This document shows positions 11,450 to 21,187 of a stretch of DNA of 64,000 nt, piece after piece. Every line of letters starts with the position of its first letter. The first letter of the stretch is position 1. This DNA comes from Microvelia longipes. Its lineage: Eukaryota > Arthropoda > Insecta > Hemiptera > Veliidae. A program made the position numbers and the translations under genes. The stretch is from NCBI GenBank assembly GCA_018340805.1, contig JACMZG010001913.1:7423506-7487505 (forward strand), in the 5' to 3' direction. The notes below the pieces were generated by a model. That model had not been told where the DNA came from. It saw only the letters and a program-made list of their open reading frames with translations, and made no database searches.

Positions 11450-11730
11450 CGCAAAAAAGGTCAATGTATATGTTTTTTGAGACGCTGAATCAAATAAAAC
11501 CGGTCCAAAATCAATGCAACCACTCTAAATGACCAAAAAGTCGAAAAACCCATTATAAATTACCGGAAACCGAAATTTAGGTCGATAAAAAATAAATAAA
11601 TTTCGAGTAGGGTGTCGTTTTCTATGTATGTTTGGGCACTGAATCGAATGAAACCAGTCTGAAGTCAATACGACCACTCTAAATGACAAAAAAGTCGAAA
11701 AAGCACAAAAAATTACTGAAAACCAAAAAT
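11450..11730 (+). repeat. Diverged tandem duplication inside the hAT element
   Basis: Two related blocks (about 11460-11580 and 11610-11720) share the order CTGAATCAAATAAAACCGGT / CTGAATCGAATGAAACCAGT, then CAACCACTCTAAATGAC / CGACCACTCTAAATGAC, then AAAAAGTCGAAAAA. The unit is about 165 bp and diverged. Confidence 0.7.
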
Positions 11731-11821
11731 TACGGTTTGATGAACAAAAAAATGTTGGGTAGGGTTGGGATTGGGAAAAATTTTGAGTACTTTACATTAT
11801 ATATGTATATAACTACTAGAT

Positions 11822-12296
11822 AATTCTGGCGCGGTGGTCCGCTGTCGGGCGAATTTCATTTAGAATTCGTGTTTCCGTGCTTAACAACCCCATTTCTTGC
11901 TTAAGGTTCGGTTCATACTTCAGAACCTAAGCTGTTACTCAAATTGTCAAGCACTGCTCGTAACTCATTTTGTCTTTATTTTTCAAAAGAAATGCGCTAA
12001 AACCTTTGAAACATAACTGACTAAGCTTAAGATAAGTAACTAGCTTTAAACTATTTCAAATAATAGTGCGTACTGCTAACTTTAGAGACATAGTTTTGTA
12101 TAACCAACTGGATAATTATGCGAATTTCCTTTGAAAAATACAGACAAAATGAGTTACGAGCAGTGCTTGACAATTGAGTAACAGCTTAGGTTTTAAAGCA
12201 TGAACCGGAACGTTAACCAAGAAATGGGTTTTTAAGCACAGAAACACGCATTCTAAATTAAATTTGCCCGACAGCGGACCACCGCGCCAGAGGTAT
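11822..12296. mobile_element. Fold-back/MITE element nested in the hAT element
   Basis: Inverted arms of about 180 bp: left 11826-12005 starts CTGGCGCGGTGGTCCGCTGT, right about 12115-12296 ends with its complement. The arms share GAGTTACGAGCAGTGCTTGA (complementary phrase in the left arm) and AAGAAATGGG. Same termini as the element at 34567-34995 and the fragments near 7800. The 78-codon frame on the minus strand lies in the right arm and is incidental. Confidence 0.8.
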
Positions 12297-12353
12297 TTAA
12301 AAAAACCATAAACCTTACATACACACAGACACTCACTCACACACACATGCACA

Positions 12354-12400
12354 CATATATATATATATATATTATATATATATATTATATATATATATAT

Positions 12401-12464
<64 letters not shown>

Positions 12465-12520
12465 CATATATATAATATATATATATATTAATTATATATA
12501 TATATATATATATATGTATA

Positions 12521-12554
<34 letters not shown>

Positions 12555-12592
12555 TATAATATATATATATTATATATATATATATATATGAT
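12354..12592. repeat. (TA)n microsatellite
   Basis: About 240 bp of TA repeats with periodic TATTAT interruptions, inside the hAT element. Confidence 0.97.
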
Positions 12593-12684
12593 GGGCCCCC
12601 CTAAAGGCAACCCTGGCTACGCCCATGTAAGTAAATATATTAAATATTTATATAATAAGTATTAATAATAAGTAAATATTTTTG

Positions 12685-12808
12685 TCTACTATAAAAATAC
12701 CAACTCCGTATAGGCGAGGTCATAAAGCGTTAGTATTTATTTATTGACCTTTGACACGACAAAAGTCAAGGGTTCGAATCCCAGGTTACGCTCTTATTTT
12801 ACTATATG
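12685..12808 (+). repeat. tRNA-like SINE head (family G)
   Basis: Box A-like TATAGGCGAGGTCATAAAGCG and a perfect box B GGTTCGAATCC, followed by CAGGTTACGCTCTTATTTTA. The sequence after box B recurs at 43410, 45610, 56155 and (reversed) 59090, so this is a SINE head rather than a tRNA gene. The ACGCTCTTATTT that follows is also the unit of the array at 16790. Confidence 0.65.
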
Positions 12809-13441
12809 AAATTTAGATGAAATTGAGCACCAGTGGAGTCGTTCATTATGGGTGAAAGAAAAGTGTCTCCACAAAAATATTTTATTGGCAAAGCGCTTTC
12901 AACCTAACATGAGGCCATCATCAAGAAGAAGAAGAAGAAGTAGTTATTTGTGTATTTATTAATTTCATCTTTACTCTAAGGTAATTTTTTTATTCATTTA
13001 TTTATTTTTTTATTGTTTTTTAATTATTTATTTGTTGTTTATTCAATTATTTATTTATTTATTCGTATTATTTCCCAATATTTTTTGTTCTGTTATTATT
13101 TATTTTGTTGCTATCTTTCTTATTTAGTTTTGTGTTTATGTTATTTTATTATTTTATTTAATTGATTAAGTTTTAGTTTTTTGACTTGTTTGTACAGGCA
13201 CTGATGATGGCCTCATGATAGGTTGAAAGCGCTGTTGTGACAAGCTAGATATATTTTTATTATTTTTGTCATTTTTATAAAATATATTTTAGTCTTTGTT
13301 CAAATTGACATCTGGCGACCGTATGACAGATAGGAGGAAAGATTTCAAAAAATTTTAATAAGTAGGAAATCGAATTCAAAAGGAAAAGAAGTTCAAGGCA
13401 TATTTTAAAGAAAATTTGATTGTACGTTATTTTGAATTTAG

Positions 13442-13723
13442 ATGGAGGAGTTGAAAAGGTCTCGAAAAGCTTTCCGAACTGTATTTAGTAAGATAGAAAA
13501 TAAATTGGAGCAGTATGTGGCTGCTGAGCCAAAAGATATTGCGGCGATTAGGTATTCGTTGAAGCATGCTGATACGAAGTATGTTGCTATCAAGAACTTA
13601 GATGAAAGAATCTATGAATTAATGTTATATGATCCTGATCAAAGTTTTTCGGACGATGACTTAGTGAATGAAGTTTACATCTGCAGGGGGAGTATTTTGA
13701 AAAATATGAATCAATTAAGATAG
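13442..13723 (+). pseudogene. BEL/Pao Gag N-terminal fragment
   Basis: An ATG-started 93-codon frame just after the leader. It is charged and predicted helical, beginning MEELKRSRKAFRTVFSKIEN. Position in the element and composition fit the N-terminal part of BEL/Pao Gag. The frame breaks at 13723, and the continuing Gag homology (from about 13780) is in a different frame, so this is a decayed gag rather than a complete protein. No specific catalytic motif is expected in this region. Confidence 0.6.
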
Positions 13724-13779
13724 AACGGAACACATAGTTACGCCGATCATCAACTTATGTATTCAGTCTGATGAGGTAC

Positions 13780-14300
13780 AGTCCAGATTGGAAACTGCTC
13801 TTTCTAAGGTCCTTCCAGTTCATAGTAAAAGTAGCAAACTACCAAAAATAGAACTCGTAAAATTTTCTGGGGAGCTAAAAGATTGGGTTTTTTTGGGGAC
13901 AGTTCAAAAAAAAATTCATGATGATCCTGTAATGAGTGAGGACGATAAAATTTCAATATCTCTTACTAGCTACTGTGCCTAACTCTAAAGCTAGGAGGTA
14001 GTGGAAAGTTATCCACCAGTGGGGAGAATTACAAAACATGCCATAAAATCGTTGCAAGATAGGTTTGGCCGTGAGGATTTATTAATAGAATATTATATTA
14101 GGGATTTATTGAAATTAGTTATTCAAAATTGTTTGGGGCATCAAAAATTTTTTAGGGTCTCTTTATAATAAATTTAAGTCTCATTTAAGAGCATTAGAAA
14201 CAATGTGGGGAGATGCTCGTAAATGTGGTCCAATGTTATACCCTTTTGGTAGAGTCATGTCTTCCAGAAGAAATGCTTAGGGCGTGGCACAGATCACCTA
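13780..14300 (+). pseudogene. Gag middle region (DUF1759-like), frameshifted
   Basis: The piece SKLPKIELVKFSGELKDW matches the typical start of the DUF1759 module found in BEL/Pao polyproteins (KLPKLELPKFSG-like, then W). After it come IHDDPVMSEDDKISISLTSY, a shift, and further recognisable stretches (for example LRALETMWGD near 14190 and CLPEEMLRAWHRS near 14260) in changing frames. At least two indels and several stops break it. Function known for the family: Gag/capsid-associated module of the retrotransposon polyprotein. Confidence 0.7.
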
Positions 14301-14519
14301 AATCGAACGTTCAAAACTGAACCCACAGATAAGTTGGATTAATTTAATGAAATTTCTATTATCAGAAAGTAGAGGCGGATGATAAGATATCATTGGCAAT
14401 GTCTGGGTTTGGTCTGATGAGGGAGAGATTAGCAGTAAGGACATTGAGTTAGTTCCAACAACCGTAAGTTTAGTAAGTTTGAAAAAAAAATTATAAAAGT
14501 AAAGCCAATAACCGAATAT

Positions 14520-15478
14520 TTCAAAATTGTATCTTTTGTCTAAAAAATCATAAAAGTTCTGATTGTTTTGCTGCTCAAAAAATGACTTTTGATGAGAAAA
14601 AGAAAATAGTTTTTAAGAATAAATGTTGTTATGCGTGTTTAGGTAGATCACATTATGCGAGAGTATGTAAATCTATGTTGCGATGTCCAATGTGTGGAAA
14701 ACGGCATACAATATTAATGTGCCCCGATTTACCGGTCAATAGCCCCGAAAAAATTAAGAGAAAAAATGAGAGTGTGAATGAGAGTTCTCCGAGAAAACCG
14801 AATAAATTTTCTTTTAGTGGAATTAGTGCTGTTATGAGTTCATTAAATGAAGAGTCAAAATTAACTAAGTTACAAAATTTAAATTTAGATCAAAGGGAGA
14901 AAAAAATTCAAAAGAAAACAGACATTGTCACGGAAGAACAGTTTAAAAGAATAGTAGTTGATAAACATATAGCCAGTGAAATTGATAGTGTGGAAATGAA
15001 TGATGAATGTGAGAGTTCAATAGATAGTGAGATTAGAAAAGAGAGGGGGGACTTAGGGGTAACTAAATTTAATAGTAACGGGTTTTATGAATCTTTATAT
15101 TTTAACATAATAGTAATAGCGATGACATGGTTTACGTTTATTATATGTGGAGTTTTTAAAATAGTTTATTTAGAATCAGTTCTAGGATTTTCGATTGAAA
15201 TGTTTTTACTATGGTTACGTAGGATTATGGTTAGACGAGAAAGACTAGGAACTATTTTTAAAAGTGATGTAACAAATTTTTCAGGGGTAAATAAGGCATT
15301 TAAAGCTAAAAAGAGTGGAGACAGGAGGATCAAATTGGGTTTTAATCCTCCCAACGCATCGTGGTGGGGTGGATGGTGGAAACGATTACTAGGCATTGTG
15401 AAAATTCTTTTACGGCATACAGTTGGAAGGTCCTTATTAATAGTGGAGGCACATGAAGACTGTACTAAGCGAGATTGA
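14520..15478 (+). pseudogene. BEL/Pao zinc knuckles joined to an integrase remnant
   Basis: The longest non-repeat frame in the window: 298 codons from the ATG at 14582, and open upstream to about 14520. Three cysteine motifs occur in order: CIFCLKNHKSSDC (before the ATG), CYACLGRSHYARVC and CPMCGKRHTILMC, the nucleic-acid-binding knuckles of BEL Gag. After a low-complexity linker, residues from about 170 resemble an integrase core (IEMFLLWLRRIMVRRERLG, then TNFSGVNKAF). This is followed by FNPPNASWWGGWWKRL, close to the FNPP...GG.WER motif near the integrase C-end. The hydrophobic run YFNIIVIAMTWFTFIICGVF is better read as decayed integrase than as a membrane segment. The deletion removing protease to RNase H left the frame open. 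Confidence 0.75.
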
Positions 15479-15559
15479 AATAGTTGTATACAAAATAGTT
15501 TCCTGATCGGCCAACGAAGTACGACCATTTAGTTTAAATCAGCAGTTGCGTCAATGAAA

Positions 15560-15704
15560 TAATGTGATTGCCCAGCTAAGCCGCTCGGATTAGTCGTGAA
15601 GGTGTTTTCTGACGTTAACGGACAAGTCCGCGTAGTCAAGATGAAGACTGAACAAGGGAATATCCTTTGGAAGGATCAAGGAACGACACTTCTCGGGCGG
15701 GGAG
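15560..15704 (+). pseudogene. Post-integrase (DUF5641-like) remnant
   Basis: Downstream of the stop at 15478, one frame reads PLGLVVKVFSDVNGQVRVVK then MKTEQGNIL. This fits the GRVV.V..G.DG.VRVV.V.T..G pattern that closes BEL/Pao polyproteins. It ends at the purine tract before the right LTR. Confidence 0.6.
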
Positions 15705-15843
15705 TGTTGTGACAAGCTAGATATATTTTTATTATTTTTGTCATTTTTATAAAATATATTTTAGTCTTTGTTCAAATTGACATCCGCTTTGCCAATAAAA
15801 TATTTGTATGGAGAGACACTTTTCTTGCACCCATATTATATGA

Positions 15844-16290
15844 GGTGTTTTTACTTTTCCTTATTTAGACCGTAAGGAAAAGTATTGTGTTTGAAAGAAA
15901 AAATCCGAAACCGGGACGTCACCTGAATTATCCGTTTCAGGTGTTTTTATGACCTCCTGAGTGGTTTTTACAAATTTGTCTGTGTGTGTGTGTCTGTCGC
16001 CTTCCAGTGTATACATGGTAGTGTTGAAACTTTGTACAAAAATCAATCCATAGGTGTAGTTGAGCTATGCGGAAAATAACTCTTTTTTCGATGCAATTAA
16101 CCCAAAATAATGACTTGGCGAAAATTTCGAAAAATCGTAAAACTTTAAAAAATATGTTGAAATTAATTTTAAATTTGGCAGGCATGTAGCCAAGTATAAG
16201 ACTAACATATGTGCCAAGTTTCATACCGTTGTCAACATTAGTTTAATTTTTATAGTGTGACTTTTGTACGTTTATTAGCAAAAAAAACGC
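15844..16290 (+). repeat. F1 dispersed repeat, forward copy
   Basis: Starts TTTTTACTTTTCCTTATTTA and runs through AACCGGGACGTCACCTGAAT, CAGGTGTTTTTATGACC, TGTCTGTGTGTGTGTGTC, GGTGTAGTTGAGCTATGCGG to CATTAGTTTAATTTTTATAG. Two minus-strand frames of 61 and 95 codons fall inside it and are incidental. Confidence 0.85.
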
Positions 16291-16699
16291 ATCTCACAAC
16301 ATTAGTTCTGTCGAAAATATGATAGTGCAATTTTCGTCAAAAATGCGTGTGTGAAATACGTAGTAAAACGTTTGATAGCGCTTTTCTCGACAATTGTACA
16401 TGCTAGGATCAAATGATTGGTATATTTGGATTCAGCGTCGAAAACAACGTAAAATATACTTTTAGTTTTTAAAAGTAAAAACGCTATCTCACCGCGGTTA
16501 AAAAATAAATAAAAATCTTAAAAAAGTAAAAAAATCTGTGTCCAATTACATCTTTACATAAAAATTCAGTCTCGAAAATTAAGGGCATATTCGAGGATAT
16601 TAAAGCAAACGATGCTTAATAACTGCTTATACGATTTTTATAAAATATAACAATCGGGAAATAATTTAATTGAGTTGAAATTGAGAGCAAGTATATCTA

Positions 16700-16775
16700 G
16701 GAAGATCATAAAAGTTAAGCAGCATGGAGCGTGGATGGGTTACCGCTGGGTATAAAATGAATGTATTTACTATCT
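16700..16775 (+). repeat. 5S rRNA-like SINE fragment, copy 2
   Basis: AAAGTTAAGCAGCATGGAGC then GTGGATGGGTTACCGCTGGG closely follow the 3' half of 5S rRNA (box A-like AGTTAAGC, box C-like GGATGGGTTACC). It is followed by the non-5S tail AATGTATTTACTAT shared with 5875-5975. The 5' half is not recognisable. Confidence 0.65.
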
Positions 16776-16779
16776 GACG

Positions 16780-17540
16780 TCGTAGTTATTATATTATAGT
16801 AATTATATATTTATTATATTAATTACGCTCTTATTTCATATATAATTAGATAGGTTTCTTACGCTCTTATTTCTTAATAGTTAGTATATAAGTGTTCTTA
16901 CGCTCTTATTCTTAACGCTCTTTTATTATATAAGGTGTTCTTACGCTCTTATCATTATATTAGATAACGCTCTTAGTTTATTATAAAGGTGTTCTTACGC
17001 TCTTATTTCATTATATTAGATAACGCTCTTAGTTTATTATATAAGGTGTTCTTACGCTCTTATTTCATTAATTAGATAACGCTTCTTTAGTTTATTATAT
17101 TAGATTTTCTCACGCTCTTTGATTATTATATTAGATGTTTCTTACGCTTTTATTTTATTATATTAAATGTTTTATGTTGTTAATTTAATATATTAGATAT
17201 TTTTACGCTCTTATTTCATTATATTAGGTGTTTTTTACGCTCTTTGTATTCTATTAAATGTTTTATCGCCTTTATTTAATTACCTGTTATTTTACGCTCT
17301 TAATTACTTATACGTGTTTCTTATTCTCTTCGTTAATTATATATTAGATATTTTTTCACGCTGTCATTTTATTATATTAGATGACTTCAACGCTCTTATT
17401 TTATTATATTAAATGTTTTACGCTCTTAGTTTGTTATATTAGATGTATTTACGCTCTTTGTTTATTATATTAGATATTTCTTACGCTGGTATATAATTAT
17501 ATTAGATTTTTTTTACGCTCTTTGTTTATTATTCATTTAA
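16780..17540. repeat. Irregular array of ACGCTCTTATTT units
   Basis: More than 20 copies of TTACGCTCTTATTTCATTAT plus TAGATGT-type spacer, about 30-38 bp apart, with many indels. The unit matches the post-box-B sequence of SINE family G at 12786. A SINE 3' domain follows directly at 17565. Confidence 0.9.
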
Positions 17541-17559
17541 ATAAATAATAAACGACTTT

Positions 17560-17665
17560 AGATTACACTATGAGCGTAACGGTTGCCACTACCATCAAAG
17601 ATGGTTTCCGCAAGGGATATATCTCTGATGACCCGCAAGACTCTAAACGGCCATTATTATTGCCA
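17560..17665 (+). repeat. SINE family G 3' domain
   Basis: CTACCATCAAAGATGGTTTC, CGCAAGGGATATATCTCTGA and TGACCCGCAAGACTC align in order with the 3' domains at 43505 (ACCTGAGGTGGTTCCCGCAG, CCCTGATGGGCC) and 45705. It forms a short hairpin (CCATCAAAGATGG). Confidence 0.6.
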
Positions 17666-17714
17666 CAACCGATTTTTATAAAAATAATTCAAGATAATGC
17701 ATGAAGTAGATTTT

Positions 17715-17880
17715 ATAATACGGCACAAGTCAGTTGATAGCGTGGGAAAATAGAGTTGAGAAACCAATATGGTTGGCCAGGTTTGAAATTGAGGGCGTGG
17801 TTTAACATCCAGAACTAACCTCATTGGATCTTTTGCATTATTTTCCCACGCTGTCAACTGATTTTAGCCATGTGTCTTAT
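17715..17880. mobile_element. MITE-B, complete copy
   Basis: Inverted termini: left AAGTCAGTTGATAGCGTGGG, right CCCACGCTGTCAACTGATTT. Interior CCAATATGGTTGG, AAATTGAGGGCGTGGTTTAA and CATCCAGAACTAACCTCATT is shared by all copies. About 165 bp with no coding capacity. Confidence 0.85.
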
Positions 17881-17959
17881 TATAGTTTATAATACAACAA
17901 TAAACTGAATTACCTTCTATTCAATTTTTAAATCAACATATATTTCTGACTTAAATGAG

Positions 17960-18537
17960 TTGAAGTTTCAACTCTCTAAAATTAATACACTGGGCGCTAC
18001 GATGATAACAGACACATACATAAACACACACACACACACACCCATACAGACATACATACCCATTTTTATTACTTACCTGTAATAAAATATAAAAGGAAAC
18101 AAACCCTGAACCTAAATAACATTTATAAATGCTAAAAAAACCAAAAAGCATTTTTAAATGCTAATTTCAGTATTAAAACTAAGTATCAAGAGATACAGAA
18201 TAATTAATTAATGAGGACAATTAATTAACTGGGAAAAAATATTAACTATATTCAGTTAATTATTTAAAAGTGGAAAACTAATGAACTCAAGATATAAACC
18301 TGAATTAAAACTTTGATTCATCATCAGAAATAAAACTTTAAGCAGACGATCAATAAATGATCAAAGATCCAATCCTATGTACTTAACCAAAACTGAATAA
18401 GAATAAAGCTAAGAAACATAGCTATAGTAAGTATATATTTGAAATAGGATAATTGTGTTTTAGTAATTATTTTACATTGTAAATCTTGTATTTTTTTAAA
18501 GAATAAAGAAGGCGTGCATAATATTTTAGAGCACCAC

Positions 18538-18570
<33 letters not shown>

Positions 18571-18720
18571 ACACATACAGACAGACAACTTTTGAAAACC
18601 ACTCAGGAGGCCTATAAAACACCTTAAACGGATAATTCCGGTTTCATCCCGGTTTCGGATTTTTTTAAACACAATACTTTTCCTATATACCTACGGTATA
18701 AATAAGGAAAAAGTAAAAAT
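17960..18720 (-). repeat. F1 copy (reverse) split by a retrocopy
   Basis: F1 pieces at 17965-18052 (GTTTCAACTCTCTAAAATTA, ACTGGGCGCTACGATGATAA) and 18570-18720 (ACAACTTTTGAAAACCACTC, GTATAAATAAGGAAAAAGTA) are contiguous in F1 but separated here by the poly(A)-tailed insertion. Confidence 0.8.
18053..18569 (+). mobile_element. Poly(A)-tailed retrocopy of a transcript 3' end
   Basis: About 490 bp of otherwise unique AT-rich sequence end in AATAAA (18502-18507), 31 further bases, then a run of 31 A (18539-18569). The flanking F1 sequence repeats ATACAGACA on both sides (18044-18052, 18575-18583), consistent with a TSD, though the CA-rich target makes this ambiguous. Signal, spacing and tail are those of a reverse-transcribed polyadenylated RNA. 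No open frame is visible, so it is probably a 3' UTR or non-coding transcript. The source gene is not in the window. Confidence 0.7.
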
Positions 18721-19190
18721 TACAGTCGAAAATTAAGGGGATATTAGAGGATATTAAACCAAATGATGCTTAATAACTGCTTATTTGGGAAAAAGGACTC
18801 AAAATGAGATTTGATGAGGTTCTAATAATTAATAATTATAGAGCAGTAGTCGATCTTAAAACTGAAAATTTGAAAAAGGTAAATGTGTATTTTTATGCCA
18901 TTACATTTTATTGGCAGGGACATTATTTTAACATGTTATATAAACGATTATTATTTTTAAATAAATCTGTTATTTCTTATTTCTTTATTTTTAAACAAAT
19001 GTATTTTATTAAATAAATATACAATATTTAATGCTTTTACAAAAATGATTAAATATAAACAATATGCATGCAAATAATTAAAATATAGGTTCAAAAAATA
19101 CTGTCCTCCATCTTTAGGAAAAAGTTCTGTGCTGATGGAGGGTTATAAGTGTTGGTACTACACAATAATCAATAAATTGAGTATAGAGCC
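18721..19190. other. Gene-free AT-rich stretch
   Basis: A 70-codon frame at 18804 has no recognisable features. The first 60 bp (AAATTAAGGGGATATTAGAG...) resemble 16575-16640 (AAATTAAGGGCATATTCGAG...GATGCTTAATAACTGCTTAT), so they belong to a dispersed repeat downstream of F1. Confidence 0.5.
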
Positions 19191-19194
19191 ACAG

Positions 19195-19550
19195 CAGAAG
19201 TTGGTCTAGCTGAACAATTAAGTTGTCAAGCTGAACAATTAAGTTGCCAAATTGAACAACTAAGTTGTCAAGCTGAACAACTAAGTTGTCAAGCTGAACA
19301 ACTAAGTTGTCAAGCTGAACAACTAAGTTGTCAAGCTAAACAACTAAGTTGTCAAGCTGAACAACTAAGTTGTCAAAATACTACACAATAATCAATAAAT
19401 TGAGTATAGAGCCACAGCAGAAATTGGTCTAGCTGAATAATTAAGTGATCAAACTGAATGTGGTCACGCCGAACAATTAAGTGGCCAAACTAAACAATTA
19501 AATGGTCAAGCAGAACAATTAAGTTGTCAAGCTGAACAATTAAGAAGACC
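19195..19550 (+). repeat. 21-bp tandem repeat (heptad-encoding)
   Basis: Unit GAACAACTAAGTTGTCAAGCT. Two blocks (19205-19375, 19430-19545), each preceded by the same phrase AATTGAGTATAGAGCCACAG, so a larger unit was itself duplicated. Read on the plus strand it gives the heptad CQAEQLS, open for about 60 codons without a start codon and ending in a stop after the first block. Because 21 is divisible by three, this does not prove coding. Confidence 0.85.
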
Positions 19551-19744
19551 TTTTGTCCTAAATCTGAACAAGAAGTTAATACTTCTTCAATAAAAGAGAC
19601 CTCTCATACTCCAACATAATAAAAACATTATAACCATTTAATAACCGAATTAAGGTTAAAATTAATTTAATCATCATAATTTTTAACAATAATTAATAAA
19701 TAGATTATGTCATTGATGACATTATTTGTTATACTATAGTATAA

Positions 19745-19905
19745 CAAATGGTTAAAATCAGTTGACAGGTGGGAAAATAATATGTGGGAGCCAATGAGGA
19801 TTGTCCTGGATGTTAAACTACACCCACAATTTCATATCATTGGTTTCTCAACACTATTTCCCCACACTGTCAACTGATTTTAACCGTGTGTCATAGTATA
19901 ATATT
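19745..19905. mobile_element. MITE-B, complete copy
   Basis: Left GGTTAAAATCAGTTGACAGG, right CACACTGTCAACTGATTTTA. Interior GGAGCCAATGAGGATTGTCC and CTGGATGTTAAACTACACCC is in the opposite internal orientation to the copy at 17715. Confidence 0.85.
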
Positions 19906-20534
19906 ACAATATATCCCCTCCCGATGGAGACTCAACACAAAGATGATATAACCCTATAGTCGGTAAGATTATCGACTTCTCTCTTTTTCTACCTTTGACA
20001 CTTAACTAGCGCTGGTCCTCCAAAATAGCAGTGAAAAATAAAAACACAAGTGGCTCCCTCCCACCTTTTTACAAATATTTACTTTATCTTTTAGAAACTA
20101 GCACATTGTACCACAATTTCTGTCATATTTTCTTTTAATGAAAAATCTGCAAAAGGAAAAGTGGCTCCCTACAGAGTTAAGAAACTCGGCGATGAGCTGT
20201 ATTTAAAAATGTATTGTATGAATTTGTGTTACACAAATAGAAAGAGCTTTTACTTATGCCTCATTGAATTTAATAAGCAAAGTTAAAAGGAATTAAAAAG
20301 AAATTATCAAAAGGAAAAACTAAAAGAAAATTTTCAATCAAATATACACACGAAGTTAAAAAAATTGTCATAAATAAATATCTAAGAATCAAATAGAAAT
20401 GGTGTATTCCATTTTTTCTGTCACCCCGGAAATACACGATTCTGACCGATTATAACCGACAAGCTTACTATTTTTTCTGCTACCTTGGGCATGGAACTTA
20501 TATAAAGGGGAAGGTACATATCAGGCCTTCCCTA

Positions 20535-20665
20535 TGTAAAATAGTGTCGCCAACCCCCACTACTACTCCTTCGGCAATCGTAGCACTACTACATCCTTCC
20601 TATCAACCCCCTACTACTCCTTCGGCAATCGTAGCACTACTACTCCTTCCTATCAACACTTCATA
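20535..20665 (+). repeat. Tandem duplication of a 57-bp GC-richer unit
   Basis: CTACTCCTTCGGCAATCGTA then GCACTACTACWTCCTTCCTA occurs twice (20563-20615, 20610-20660). No gene is visible in 19910-21050 around it; the 60- and 75-codon frames at 20888-21122 run into MITE-B. Confidence 0.8.
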
Positions 20666-21051
20666 AACATGTGGAGTAAAGTTTTACTTTTTTTATTGTT
20701 GTGTTGTAGTTAATTGTACATATTTAATGTTATTCTTACCTTGTTTAATATTATTAAGTTATGAATCCTAAGAAAATAAAATATAACTAGAATTTAAGTC
20801 GGTTGACATTAAGCGTGTTAGATCTTAAGAGTAAAACCACAAACTTTATACGCTTCTCCAATATTTTTAAACTCTTTATGGGACAAGTTGCCCCATGACC
20901 ATTCTATTTTCCTTGAAAACGGTGGCGACAATTTTTTGCCTTTATACTCCCCCTGTGACCTTGGAGGACCAGTGCTGCTACGGTACAAACAAATCGCTGA
21001 AGCTGCCCCCCCCCTGGCTCAACAGTTTTTCTTCTCAACTATTATACAATA

Positions 21052-21150
21052 CACGGCTAAAGTCAGTTGACAGCGTGGGAAAACCATGCGAGGGAGCCAA
21101 TGATGTTAGTCCTGGATGTTAAACCACGCCCTCAATTTCAAATCAGGCCA
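21052..21150 (+). mobile_element. MITE-B, truncated copy
   Basis: Left terminus CGGCTAAAGTCAGTTGACAG and interior TAAACCACGCCCTCAATTTC present. It stops after CAGGCCAACCCAATTG without a right terminus. Confidence 0.75.
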
Positions 21151-21187
21151 ACCCAATTGATTATTGAGTGTCCTAATATAGTATTAT

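Larger units (their letters stand above)
10815..12635. mobile_element. hAT-type DNA transposon, non-autonomous, with 8-bp TSDs
   Basis: The 17-bp termini are perfect inverted repeats (CATGGGCGTAGCCAGGG at 10823, its complement ending at 12627). Identical 8-bp direct repeats TAAGTAAA lie immediately outside (10815-10822, 12628-12635). Eight-base TSDs and CA-start termini are hAT hallmarks. The 1805-bp interior has no transposase frame. It contains a G/C run at both ends (GGGGGGGCCCGGGCCCCCCC at the left), an F1-like stretch at 11270-11450, a duplicated block, a nested inverted-repeat element and a long (TA)n tract. Confidence 0.9.
13230..15788 (+). mobile_element. BEL/Pao-type LTR retrotransposon, internally deleted
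   Basis: Two near-identical 80-bp LTRs (13233-13312, 15705-15784) start TGTTGTGACAAGCTAGATAT and end TTGACATC. The left LTR is followed by TGGCGACCGTATGACAG, a typical primer-binding-site start; the right is preceded by the purine-rich CGGGCGGGGAG. CGCT at 13230 and 15785 is the apparent short TSD. The interior is only 2.4 kb and keeps Gag remnants, three zinc knuckles, and integrase and post-integrase pieces in the BEL/Pao order. Protease, reverse transcriptase and RNase H are missing. Not autonomous. Confidence 0.9.
12803..15843. mobile_element. Fold-back element of the hammerhead-like family, split by a BEL insertion
   Basis: The left arm (12825-12920) holds TGAGCACCAGTGGAGTCG and GCAAAGCGCTTTCAACCTAA. 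The right arm starts at 13199 (CACTGATGATGGCCTC), runs to GAAAGCGC at 13232 and resumes after the retrotransposon at 15785 (CGCTTTGCCAATAAAATATT) to about 15836. A weak 7-bp TSD (TATATGA) flanks it. The leader TGAGCACAAGTGGAGT is shared with the copy at 54112. Fold-back plus TSD suggests a retroposed inverted unit. Confidence 0.75.

Noticed and set aside
15085..15160. Membrane-spanning segment of an envelope-like protein in the BEL element
   Set aside because: Its position just before recognisable integrase motifs makes a decayed integrase core the better reading.
16713..16752. 5S rRNA gene
   Set aside because: Only the 3' half is recognisable and the tail is shared with another dispersed copy.
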